Shown: positions 16,484 to 23,859 of the stretch, piece by piece
Position numbering within the stretch: the stretch's first letter is position 1
Layout: every line of letters begins with the position of its first letter
Source of the DNA: Halopseudomonas maritima
GTDB taxonomy: Bacteria; Pseudomonadota; Gammaproteobacteria; Pseudomonadales; Pseudomonadaceae
Direction: 5' to 3'
NCBI RefSeq assembly: GCF_021545785.1
Contig: NZ_CP079801.1
Location: forward strand, 2,294,001-2,358,000
DNA: 64,000 nucleotides
The notes under the pieces: generated by a model
Databases searched by the model: none
What the model saw: only the letters and a program-made list of their open reading frames with translations
What the model was told of the DNA's origin: nothing
Position numbers and translations under genes: made by a program

Positions 16484-17077
16484 TCAGGTAAGAATGCAGG
16501 CCTTGGAGTAGGCCAGACGCGGCAGACGATCAAACACCTTGCTGCTGTCGCCGTAACCGAGGTTGATCAACAGGTTGGACTTCCAGTGGCTGTCGCTGAA
16601 AAACGCGGCGTCCAGCGCCTTGGGGTCAAAGCCGGACATCGGCCCGGTGTCGAGTCCCAGGCTGCGTGCGGCCATGATGAAGTAGGCGGCCTGCATCGAG
16701 CTGTTGCGAAACGCGGTTTCGTAAATCATTTCCGGGCTGCCGGTGAACCAGCTGCGTGCGTCGGCATGCGGGAACAGCTCGGGCAGCGCGTCGTAGAAGC
16801 GCGAGTCATAGGCGACGATCACGGTGACCGGCGCGCTCATGGTCTTTTCCAGGTTGCCGGATGACAGGCAGGGCTTGAGCAGCTCCTTGCCCTGACGGGT
16901 GCGCACGAACACAAAGCGCGCCGGGCTGCAGTTGGCCGAGGTCGGGCCCATCTTGGTCAGGTTGTAGATAGCTTCCAGCAGGCTGTCTGGCACCGGCTGA
17001 TCCAGCCAGCCGTTGTGGCTGCGGGCCTCGGTAAACAGTTGCGCCAAGACGGTTTGATCCAGTGGTTCTTCGTACAT
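16484..17077 (-). CDS. rutE: RutE, malonic semialdehyde reductase
   Basis: A nitroreductase-fold NAD(P)H enzyme converts malonic semialdehyde to 3-hydroxypropionate, the last Rut step. 197 residues from the ATG with GAGGG upstream, matching the E. coli length; a GTG four codons earlier is the alternative start. FMN/nitroreductase features are ARSHNGWLDQPV, GPTSANCSPARFVFVR (residues 45-60) and SLGLDTGPMSGFD near 145. It follows rutD after 12 bases. Confidence 0.95.
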   Translation of the reverse strand: MYEEPLDQTVLAQLFTEARSHNGWLDQPVPDSLLEAIYNLTKMGPTSANCSPARFVFVRTRQGKELLKPCLSSGNLEKTMSAPVTVIVAYDSRFYDALPELFPHADARSWFTGSPEMIYETAFRNSSMQAAYFIMAARSLGLDTGPMSGFDPKALDAAFFSDSHWKSNLLINLGYGDSSKVFDRLPRLAYSKACILT

Positions 17078-17089
17078 GGTTGCCCTCAC

Positions 17090-17893
17090 TCAGGCGGCGT
17101 ATTCGGTGTCGTGAATGACGCTGGCAAGAAAGCGCCTGAGCGTCGTATTGATGGTGTCCGGGCAGGTCACGCTGGAGGCGTGGCCGCCGTAGTCAAAGCA
17201 TTGCAGGTGGGCGTTCGGCAGTTGTTCGGCAAGCTCTCGTGAGCACTGCCAGGGCACCAGCATGTCGTCGCGGTTGGCGATCAGCAGCGTCGGCTGGCGG
17301 ATGTTGGCCAGCGCCTGCGCATCGGGCGCAAACGCCTGCAGGGCGGCAATGCGGCGCAGCAGATTGTCGGTCGGCGGAAAGCCGGCCACGTGCTTGCGGT
17401 CGTCGATTTGCAACTGCTCGATGTTGGCGGCAATCCAGTCCGGCGGGTAGAGAAACAGCGCCTGCGCCTCGACGTAGGCAGTCGGGCCGCTGCTGGCCAG
17501 CAATTGCTTGCGTACCGAGAAGCAGCGCGCGGTGTGCGGGCTGACCCGCGACCAGGCGTTCATCAGCGTCAGGCTGCGCAGCCCCGGCGCCTGCTGGATG
17601 GCCAGCGCCAAACCGACCAGCCCGCCGAGGGCATGGCCGATCAGGTGATAGTCGCCGATGCCGTGGCTGGCGAGCAGCGTGCGCAGCTCGCTGGCCATGG
17701 CGTCGATGCTGTAATCGGCGGGCAGCGCTGCAGGGCTCTTGCCGGTGCCGAGCTGGTCGTACAGGACCACGCGATAGTCGCTGGTCAGATCATCCAGTTG
17801 TGGCATCCAGAAGTGCGCCGCGCCGCCGAGCCCCGAGCTGAACACCAGCGTCGGGGCGTCGGCATCACGCCGGCCGTGGATTTCGATATGCAT
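17090..17893 (-). CDS. rutD: RutD, aminoacrylate hydrolase-type alpha/beta hydrolase
   Basis: 267 residues from the second of two adjacent start codons (GTG then ATG). RutD promotes release of ammonia from aminoacrylate to give malonic semialdehyde. The nucleophile elbow reads GHALGG, with Ala where most hydrolases have Ser, as in E. coli RutD (GHALGA). Other matching blocks are VLYDQLGTGKSPAALP, ARCFSVRKQLL, FLYPPDWIAAN, NLLRRIAAL and YGGHASSVT with the conserved His. The odd elbow is therefore normal for this family. It lies 13 bases after rutC. Confidence 0.95.
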   Translation of the reverse strand: MHIEIHGRRDADAPTLVFSSGLGGAAHFWMPQLDDLTSDYRVVLYDQLGTGKSPAALPADYSIDAMASELRTLLASHGIGDYHLIGHALGGLVGLALAIQQAPGLRSLTLMNAWSRVSPHTARCFSVRKQLLASSGPTAYVEAQALFLYPPDWIAANIEQLQIDDRKHVAGFPPTDNLLRRIAALQAFAPDAQALANIRQPTLLIANRDDMLVPWQCSRELAEQLPNAHLQCFDYGGHASSVTCPDTINTTLRRFLASVIHDTEYAA

Positions 17894-17906
17894 CACGGCC
17901 GTGGCC

Positions 17907-18290
17907 TCAGCCGACGTGGGCGATGCTGGCGATTTCGATCAGCGCGTCCGGCTTTACCAGACCGCACTGGATGCAATAGCGCGCCGGCTTTTCGCCCGGG
18001 AAGTACTCGGCGTAGACGGTGTTGATCGCGGCGTAATCGCTCCAGTCGCGCAGCATGATCATGTTGAAGGTGACGTCATCCATGGTGCCGCCGGCTTCCT
18101 CGACCACGCCTTTGATGGTTTCCAGCACGTGGCGGGTTTGCGCTGTCGCGTCGCCGACATGCACCACGTTGTTGTCCTTGTCGAAGGGCAGGGTGCCGGA
18201 GACGTAGAGAATGCCATCGGCCATCGAGCCCGGAACGTAGGGGGCCAGCGGTTTGCCGGTGCCGGCGGGGAGTACGGTTTGCTTGCTCAT
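17907..18290 (-). CDS. rutC: RutC, 3-aminoacrylate deaminase-family protein (RidA/YjgF fold)
   Basis: 127-residue RidA-family protein of the Rut pathway, proposed to reduce or process peroxyaminoacrylate to aminoacrylate or to aid its deamination. Key stretches are PLAPYVPGSMADGILYVSG, TRHVLETIKGVVEEAGGTM and the C-terminal ARYCIQCGLVKPDALIEI with the conserved CGL motif. ATG overlaps the rutB stop by four bases (ATGA). Confidence 0.95.
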   Translation of the reverse strand: MSKQTVLPAGTGKPLAPYVPGSMADGILYVSGTLPFDKDNNVVHVGDATAQTRHVLETIKGVVEEAGGTMDDVTFNMIMLRDWSDYAAINTVYAEYFPGEKPARYCIQCGLVKPDALIEIASIAHVG

Positions 18291-19039
18291 GCGGATGCTC
18301 CTTGGGTAGCGGAAGTGGTCAGGGCGCTGCAGAAATCGTCGACTGTGCTGACCCAGCCAAAGAAGGTTTCGATGTTGTACAGCGAGGCCTGCTGGACGAA
18401 CTCCGGTCCGGCCTGATGGGTGGCGTCGGCCAGTACCACGCCGAAGTATTCGAGGAAGAAACCGTCGCGCAGGGTGGACTCCACGCAGACGTTGGTGGCG
18501 ATGCCGGTGAACACCAGATTGCGGATGCCGCGGGCGCGCAGCAGGCTGTCGAAAGCGGTGTTGAAGAAGCCGCTGTAGCGCGGTTTTGGCACCACAAGGT
18601 CGCCCGGCTGCGGCTGCAGGGCGTCGACCAGATCGTAGTCCCAGGTGCCCTTGGCCAGCAGCTTGCCCTGCAGTTCCGGGTTCTTGCGCATGGTCTTCAG
18701 TGCGTTCGACTTGTGCCAGTTCGGCGAGCCAGGGCCACCGGCTTCGGCGTACTCGCTGTCCCAGCCGTTCTGGAAGAAGATCACCTGCACGCCGGCGGCG
18801 CGGGCCGCTTCGATGGCGCGGGCGATCTGCTCGATCACCGGCCCGGTGCTGGAGACATCAAAGCCGGCCAGATCCAGATAGCCGCCCTTGGTCGAGTAGG
18901 CGTTCTGCATGTCGACTACGATCAGCGCGGTCTCGCCGCTGTTGATCGCCAGCGACTCGGGGCGCGCGGGCAGAATCACATCGGTCGGGTTATTGCGTAC
19001 CGGTGCATGACCGACAACAGGTTTGGTCAGGCTGTTCAT
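18287..19039 (-). CDS. rutB: RutB, ureidoacrylate amidohydrolase
   Basis: Isochorismatase-fold cysteine hydrolase that splits ureidoacrylate peracid into carbamate and peroxyaminoacrylate. 250 residues from ATG 19039, which overlaps the rutA stop (TGATG). The catalytic triad is visible as Asp43 in VVDMQNAYS, Lys152 in PKPRYSGFF and Cys185 in ATNVCVEST. The AGGPGSPNWHKSNALKTMR loop is specific to RutB. Confidence 0.96.
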   Translation of the reverse strand: MNSLTKPVVGHAPVRNNPTDVILPARPESLAINSGETALIVVDMQNAYSTKGGYLDLAGFDVSSTGPVIEQIARAIEAARAAGVQVIFFQNGWDSEYAEAGGPGSPNWHKSNALKTMRKNPELQGKLLAKGTWDYDLVDALQPQPGDLVVPKPRYSGFFNTAFDSLLRARGIRNLVFTGIATNVCVESTLRDGFFLEYFGVVLADATHQAGPEFVQQASLYNIETFFGWVSTVDDFCSALTTSATQGASA

Positions 19040-20130
19040 CACGCGCTCTCCAGCATCTCGTTGGTTACGTGTTGGCGGCTCTTCATCAGCGGCTGGATCT
19101 TGCTGCCGAAGTCTTCGATGCCCTTGATGAAGTCGTCGAAGGTCAGCATCACGCCGCTGTTGCCGGGTACGGTGGCGACTTCGTCGAGCATGCGGGCGAC
19201 GCTCTCGTAGGAGCCAACTAGCGTGCCCATGTTGATGTTCACCGCAGAGGTAGGATCGGCCATCTGACGGATGTTGGTGTCGCCCTTGGACTTGGTGTCG
19301 GCGGCGCCTTGCTCGCCCAGCCAGGCAATGGCTTCGTGGTCGGCACCGTCCTTGTAGTGCTCCCAGCGGGCGCGGGCGGCTTCGTCGGTTTCATCGGCGA
19401 TCACCATGAACAGCGCGCAGGAGGTGACGTCACGGCCGCTTTCTTCGGTGGCCTTGACCAGGCGCTCGACGGTCGGGGCAAAGGCGGTCGGGGTATTCAC
19501 GCCCTTGCCGAAGCAGAAGTTGTAGTCGGCGTACTTGGCGGTGAAGGCCATGCCGGCCTCGCTCTGCCCGGCGCAGATGACTTTCATGTCGGCCTGGGGT
19601 TTGGGGCTGACGCGGCAGTCGTCCATCTGGAAGTGCTCGCCCTTGAAGTCGCTGCTGCCGGTGGTCCACAGGTCGCGCAGTACGGTGGCGTATTCGCCGA
19701 GGTAGTCATAGCGGCTGGAGAAGAACTCATCGCCGGGCCACAGGCCCATCTGGCTGTATTCCGGCTTCTGCCAGCCGGTCACCAGGTTGACGCCGAAGCG
19801 GCCGTTGGAGATCGAATCGATGGTCGAGGCCATGCGCGCAACGATGGCCGGTGGCAGGGTCAGGGTAGCGGCCGTGGCGAACAGCTGGATGCGCTCGGTG
19901 ACGGCGGCCAGACCGGCCATCAGCGTGAAGGATTCGAGGTTGTGTTCCCAGAATTCGGTCTCGCCGCCAAAGCCGCGCAGCTTGATCATCGACAGCGCAA
20001 ATTCCAAGCCGTAATGCTCGGCGCGCTGCACAATGGCCTTGTTCAGGTCAAAGGTTGGCATGTACTGCGGTGCGTTCCTGGAGATCAGCCAGCCGTTGTT
20101 ACCGATGGGGATAAAGATACCTACATTCAT
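19039..20130 (-). CDS. rutA: RutA, pyrimidine (uracil) oxygenase
   Basis: Flavin-dependent monooxygenase of the luciferase-like family; opens the uracil ring between N3 and C4 to give ureidoacrylate peracid, with reduced FMN from RutF. 363 residues from ATG 20130 (CGGAG seven bases upstream); the open frame continues upstream but without a ribosome site. Features are MNVGIFIPIGNNGWLIS at the N-terminus, SNGRFGVNLVTGWQKPEY near 125 and SEAGMAFTAKYADYNFCFG. It is the first gene of the rut operon. Its control region at 20199-20306 contains a sigma-54 promoter, a RutR-like box and an NtrC-like dyad. Confidence 0.96.
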   Translation of the reverse strand: MNVGIFIPIGNNGWLISRNAPQYMPTFDLNKAIVQRAEHYGLEFALSMIKLRGFGGETEFWEHNLESFTLMAGLAAVTERIQLFATAATLTLPPAIVARMASTIDSISNGRFGVNLVTGWQKPEYSQMGLWPGDEFFSSRYDYLGEYATVLRDLWTTGSSDFKGEHFQMDDCRVSPKPQADMKVICAGQSEAGMAFTAKYADYNFCFGKGVNTPTAFAPTVERLVKATEESGRDVTSCALFMVIADETDEAARARWEHYKDGADHEAIAWLGEQGAADTKSKGDTNIRQMADPTSAVNINMGTLVGSYESVARMLDEVATVPGNSGVMLTFDDFIKGIEDFGSKIQPLMKSRQHVTNEMLESA

Positions 20131-20198
20131 TGGGTTGCACTCCGTATTCCATGTGTTCAGAAGGTCGGCGCACACAGCCGGCCGCTGAGCTGGGAAAA

Positions 20199-20306
20199 AG
20201 CACAATCCAGGCCATGTTTTTTTTAGTTATCTAAATCAATGGGTTGAGTGGTTTTGATGATTTAAATTGGACCATTTAGTCCGAACTAGAGCACTTGGTT
20301 TGTGCG
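20199..20306 (-). promoter_or_regulatory. rutA control region: sigma-54 promoter, RutR-like box, NtrC-like dyad
   Basis: Reading toward rutA (minus strand), an NtrC-like dyad GCAC-N7-GTGC comes first (20291-20305). It is followed by a RutR-like box (20267-20285; E. coli consensus TTGACCANNTGGTCAA, here TTGGACCATTTAGTCCGAA on the plus strand). A sigma-54 type promoter comes last: TGGCCT-N5-GTGCT at 20199-20214, with GG and GC exactly 10 bases apart. The 45-base upstream block 20262-20306 matches, in inverted orientation, the block 21131-21175 at 35 of 45 positions. In both copies it is 47 bases from the sigma-54 element. In E. coli rut is NtrC-activated and RutR-repressed, so the layout fits known control. 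Confidence 0.75.
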
Positions 20307-20398
20307 TCGAGCGCTGCATCGGTGCCCATTTTGGGGCTTGAGTTTCCCGCTACGGTGGAGGTTAGAATGCGCCAATCGACTACGAGGCCGACCTCTCC

Positions 20399-21094
20399 GT
20401 GAGTAAACAGATCCCGCGTTCTGCCGTTCCTGCCAAAAAGCCCAAGGCGCGCAGCCGGGTGCCCAGTGAGGCTACGCTGAACCGCCGCAAGCGGCAGATG
20501 GAGAGTAAGCGCAGCGCCATCATGGAGGCGGCGCTGGACGTGTTTTCCCGCTATGGACTGCACGGCACCAGTCTGGATCAGGTGGCCAGCCAGGCGGACG
20601 TGTCCAAGACCAACCTGCTGTACTACTTCGCCTCCAAAGAAGACCTGTACGTTAATGTCCTGCGTCAGCTGATGGATGTCTGGCTCCGTCCGCTCAAGGC
20701 CTTTAGCGTCGAGCAGGACCCGGCCGAGGCCATCGGCGATTACCTGCGCGTGAAGCTGGAGCTGTCGCGTGACCATCCGGCCGAGTCGCGGTTGTTCTGC
20801 CTGGAGGTCATTCAGGGGGCGCCGCTGCTGCTGGGTGAACTGCAGGGCTCCTTGCGTGAGATTGTCGAGTCCAAGGTCAGCGTGATAAACGCCTGGGTCG
20901 AGGCGGGCAAGCTCGCGCCCATCGAGCCGCATCACCTGATCTTTTCGCTGTGGGCCATGACTCAGCATTACGCCGACTTCCGCACCCAGGTTGAGGCGGT
21001 CGCCGGCCGCACTCTGGACGATCCGGCCTTCTTTGCCGAGACGCTGACCAATCTCAAGGCGCTGGTGCTGCAGGGCGTTGCTCCGCGTTTTTGA
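20399..21094 (+). CDS. rutR: RutR, TetR-family regulator of pyrimidine use
   Basis: 231 residues from a GTG start. The TetR helix-turn-helix lies at about 45-85 (GTSLDQVASQADVSKTNLLYYFASKE), with the exact 'VSKTNLLYYF' signature of RutR. The ligand domain keeps LRPLKAF, ESRLFCLEVIQGAPLL and LAPIEPHHLIFSLWA, matching E. coli RutR, which binds uracil or thymine. It stands between the rut operon and the oxygenase-transporter operon, both with a RutR-like box. A basic N-terminal extension of about 25 residues precedes the domain; a later start is possible. Confidence 0.93.
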   Translation: MSKQIPRSAVPAKKPKARSRVPSEATLNRRKRQMESKRSAIMEAALDVFSRYGLHGTSLDQVASQADVSKTNLLYYFASKEDLYVNVLRQLMDVWLRPLKAFSVEQDPAEAIGDYLRVKLELSRDHPAESRLFCLEVIQGAPLLLGELQGSLREIVESKVSVINAWVEAGKLAPIEPHHLIFSLWAMTQHYADFRTQVEAVAGRTLDDPAFFAETLTNLKALVLQGVAPRF

Positions 21095-21130
21095 TCTGCA
21101 CCGATATCCTCGCCCTGTTTTCGGGCTAAA

Positions 21131-21238
21131 CGCACAAACCGAGTGCTCTAGATCAGACCGTTTGTTCCAAAATAAGCGGTCTTTTTTCATTATCTATCTG
21201 TTTTTTAAGCAAAAAAACTTTTTGGCATAGTTGCTGCA
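21131..21238 (+). promoter_or_regulatory. Oxygenase-transporter operon control region: NtrC-like dyad, RutR-like box, sigma-54 promoter
   Basis: NtrC-like dyad GCAC-N7-GTGC at 21132-21146, RutR-like box at 21152-21170 (weaker than the rutA copy), and a sigma-54 promoter TGGCAT-N5-CTGCA at 21223-21238 with correct GG/GC spacing. It is the mirror copy of the rutA region, with the same 47-base distance between upstream block and promoter. A stem AGACCG/CGGTCT with six following T (21155-21188) overlaps it and may end rutR transcripts. The start codon is 100 bases downstream of the -12 element. Confidence 0.78.
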
Positions 21239-21338
21239 AACGTCTCCGCTGATTGGAAAATGGCGCGTCGAACCGGGTTCGCGTGCCGCTTCTTCTGCTC
21301 AGCGCTCGCGCTGAGCTCCACTTGGAGGAAACGGTTGT

Positions 21339-22346
21339 ATGACGCTTCAATACGTTCCCATCATCGATCTAGGGCCCTATTTCGGCGGGACGGCCGAAGG
21401 TAAGGCTGAGGTGGCCAAAGCGGTCAATCAGGCTTGTCGCGATATCGGATTTCTGGTCATTACCGAGCACCAGATTCCCAAGGAATTGATCGAACGGGTG
21501 TATGCCCTGACTTCACAGTTCTTTGACCTGCCCATGGCAGACAAGCGCAAGGCGGATCGTCCGCGTCCGGACATGGTCCGTGGGTACAGCGCGGTCGCTG
21601 AAGAAAGCCTGTCCTATTCGATGGAAGAAGCGGCGCCGGGCGACCTCAAGGAATCCTTCTCTATTGGCCCGACCGATGTGCCGGCCGAGCCCTACTACTC
21701 CGAAGACATGGCCGGCCCGCACTTTGCGCCGAATGTCTGGCCGCCGGCGCTGCCCGGTTTTCAGGAGGCCTACGCCGAGTACTTTGCGGCGATGGGTGAT
21801 CTGGCCCGTTCGCTGATGCGCATCTTTGCGCTGGCGCTGGAGCTGCCGGAAACCTTCTTCGACGACAAGATCGACAAGCACATCAGCATGTTCCGCAGCC
21901 TGCGTTACCCGCACCTGAAAGAGGGTATCGAGGAAGGCCAGCTGCGCGCCGGTGCACACACCGATTACGGCAGCCTGACCATCGTCAAACCCGACGGCGC
22001 GCTGGGTGGCCTGCAGGTCTGCAACCGCGACGGCGAGTGGGTCGATGTGCCCTTTGTTGAAGACGGCTTTGTGGTCAACATCGGCGACCTGATGATGCAG
22101 TGGACCAACGACCAGTGGATCTCGACCCTGCACCGCGTGATCAACCCGCCGGAAGACGCCGCCGGTGATCAGCAGCGCCAGTCGCTGGTGTTCTTCCATC
22201 AGCCCAACTACGACGTCATGGTCGAGTGTCTGCCGAGCTGCCTGTCTGAAGGCGAGAAGCCGCTCTACGCGCCGGTCTCCTCGGGCGACCACCTCAAATC
22301 CAAGTTCGTCCGCCAGACGACCTTCGGCGGCAGCAAGGTGGCCTGA
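21339..22346 (+). CDS. 2-oxoglutarate/Fe(II)-dependent oxygenase, isopenicillin N synthase family
   Basis: 335 residues; GGAGG nine bases before the ATG. The non-haem iron triad is His207 and Asp209 (GAHTDYGSL) and His265 (STLHRVINPP). The 2-oxoglutarate anchor is Arg280-x-Ser282 (RQSLVFFHQP). The N-terminal DIOX_N region (VPIIDLGPYFGG) is complete. It couples oxidation of a substrate to decarboxylation of 2-oxoglutarate. As the first gene of an operon with a nucleoside-type importer and opposite the rut genes, it may hydroxylate a pyrimidine base or nucleoside, like fungal thymine 7-hydroxylase or deoxyuridine hydroxylase from the same superfamily. That is inference; no substrate residue is diagnostic. 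Confidence 0.9.
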   Translation: MTLQYVPIIDLGPYFGGTAEGKAEVAKAVNQACRDIGFLVITEHQIPKELIERVYALTSQFFDLPMADKRKADRPRPDMVRGYSAVAEESLSYSMEEAAPGDLKESFSIGPTDVPAEPYYSEDMAGPHFAPNVWPPALPGFQEAYAEYFAAMGDLARSLMRIFALALELPETFFDDKIDKHISMFRSLRYPHLKEGIEEGQLRAGAHTDYGSLTIVKPDGALGGLQVCNRDGEWVDVPFVEDGFVVNIGDLMMQWTNDQWISTLHRVINPPEDAAGDQQRQSLVFFHQPNYDVMVECLPSCLSEGEKPLYAPVSSGDHLKSKFVRQTTFGGSKVA

Positions 22347-22347
22347 T

Positions 22348-22734
22348 ATGAGCAAGCTCTCCTACGTCAACGTTTTCGCCCGCGATATCGAGGCGCTCAG
22401 CGGCTTCTACCAGCGGGTGTTCGATTTCCCGGAAGTGAAGTCGATTCGCTCGCCAATTTTCGTCGGCCTGGATGCCGGCACCTGCTGCATCGGTTTCAAC
22501 GCGCCGGATGCCTACGAGCTGTTGCATCTGGCCGAGCACTCCGACACGGCTGGCTGCAAGTTTCTGCTCAACATCGACGTCGACAGCCCAGCGGAGGTCG
22601 ACCGGATGGTGCCGATCGCCGTCGAGGCGGGCGCCACCCTGATCAAGCCGCCGTATACCACCTATTACAACTGGTATCAGGCGGTGCTGATGGACCCGGA
22701 AGGCAACGTGTTCCGTATCAACCACATGATGTAG
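22348..22734 (+). CDS. VOC (glyoxalase/bleomycin-resistance fold) family protein
   Basis: 128 residues in one VOC half-barrel pair: MSKLSYVNVFARDIEALSGF at the start, GLDAGTCCIGFNAPDAYE in the middle and DPEGNVFRINHM at the end. Members bind metals and act as dioxygenases, lyases or isomerases. The start is the ATG one base after the oxygenase stop, so translation is probably coupled. Metal ligands cannot be fixed; Glu in DPEGN is a candidate. It may handle the oxygenase product or be an accessory protein. Confidence 0.85.
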   Translation: MSKLSYVNVFARDIEALSGFYQRVFDFPEVKSIRSPIFVGLDAGTCCIGFNAPDAYELLHLAEHSDTAGCKFLLNIDVDSPAEVDRMVPIAVEAGATLIKPPYTTYYNWYQAVLMDPEGNVFRINHMM

Positions 22735-22767
22735 TCACACCACCTGATCGCAAGAAGGACTTTGGCA

Positions 22768-23859
22768 ATGAAAAAACTGATTGCGGGCGCGGTATGCGCC
22801 CTGGCCGCCTGCGGCCTGCCGACCCTGGCTGCTGCCGAGGAAGGCGGATTTACCCTGACCGGCCCGGCGAAGATCGCCATGCTCTACATCAGCCCGCGCA
22901 ACGACGGCGGCTGGACTCAGGCTTTCGATGAGGCGCGTCAGCGTCTGGAAGGCGACATCGGCCAGAAGATTCAGTACGTGGAAAGCGTGCCGGAGACCGC
23001 CTCGGCGATCAAACCGACCGTTGAGCGGCTGATTCAGCGTGGTGCCAACATCATCATCGGCACCGCCTTCGGTTACTCCGACACCTTCAAGGAACTGGCC
23101 GACAAGTACCCGGAAGTGGCCTTCCTGAACGGCTCCGGCACCACTTACTCGCACAACCTGGAATCCTTCTACGGTCGTACCTACGAGAGCCAGTACCTGT
23201 GCGGCATGGCTGCCGGCGCTGCGTCTGAAACCGGCAAGCTGGGCTTCGTTGCCGCCAACCCCTTCGGCCAGGTGAACTGGACCGTCAACGCCTTCGCCAT
23301 GGGCGCGCAGCAGATGAATCCGGACGCGACCGTCACCGTGATTTACACCGGCGCCTGGAACGACCCGGTTAAGGAGCGCGCGGCAGCAACCGCACTGATC
23401 GACCAGGGCGCTGACGTCATCGGCCAGCACGTGGATAGCCCGACCCCGCAGATCGTTGCCCAGGAGCGCGGCGTCTATGGCACCGGTCACCACCGTGACA
23501 TGAGCGAGTTCGCCCCTGAGGCCACTGTATGTTCCTCGGTCTGGGTCTGGGATCGCTTCCTGGCGCCTGAGCTGAAGAAAATCATGGCCGGCAACTGGGT
23601 CCCGGCGGAGAACGGTGCGCTGCTGTCGATGGAGCAGGGCGGTACCGACGTATCCTGCTGCGGCAAGGGTATCGATGAAGAAGAGAAAGCCAAGATCATG
23701 GCCGCCCGTGAGGAGCTGCTGAACGGCGAGAAGCTGATCTACGCCGGCCCGATTGCTGACCGTGACGGCAACGTCAAGGCGGCGGAAGGTGAAGCACTGT
23801 CCGACGGTGAACTGTGGTCCATGGACTGGTTCGTCAAGGGAGTGATTACCCAGCAATGA
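22768..23859 (+). CDS. BMP family ABC transporter substrate-binding protein (nucleoside type)
   Basis: 363 residues from ATG 22768 (AAGAAGGA upstream). The Sec signal peptide ends after LAAA (about residue 23). The PnrA/Med-like domain follows: KIAMLYISPRNDGGWTQAFDEAR, RGANIIIGTAFGYSDTF, ESQYLCGMAAGAASETGKLGFV and SVWVWDRFLAP. BMP-family binding proteins usually deliver nucleosides. The pattern Y-x-S-P-x-N-D-G-G-W is typical of the Gram-negative branch linked to nucleobase/nucleoside genes. The stop overlaps the ATPase start by four bases. Confidence 0.92.
   Translation: MKKLIAGAVCALAACGLPTLAAAEEGGFTLTGPAKIAMLYISPRNDGGWTQAFDEARQRLEGDIGQKIQYVESVPETASAIKPTVERLIQRGANIIIGTAFGYSDTFKELADKYPEVAFLNGSGTTYSHNLESFYGRTYESQYLCGMAAGAASETGKLGFVAANPFGQVNWTVNAFAMGAQQMNPDATVTVIYTGAWNDPVKERAAATALIDQGADVIGQHVDSPTPQIVAQERGVYGTGHHRDMSEFAPEATVCSSVWVWDRFLAPELKKIMAGNWVPAENGALLSMEQGGTDVSCCGKGIDEEEKAKIMAAREELLNGEKLIYAGPIADRDGNVKAAEGEALSDGELWSMDWFVKGVITQQ

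Noticed and set aside
17617..17634. Loss of the catalytic Ser in RutD as a sign of an inactive gene
   Set aside because: Ala at this place (GHALGG) is also found in the E. coli RutD elbow GHALGA, so it is normal for the family.
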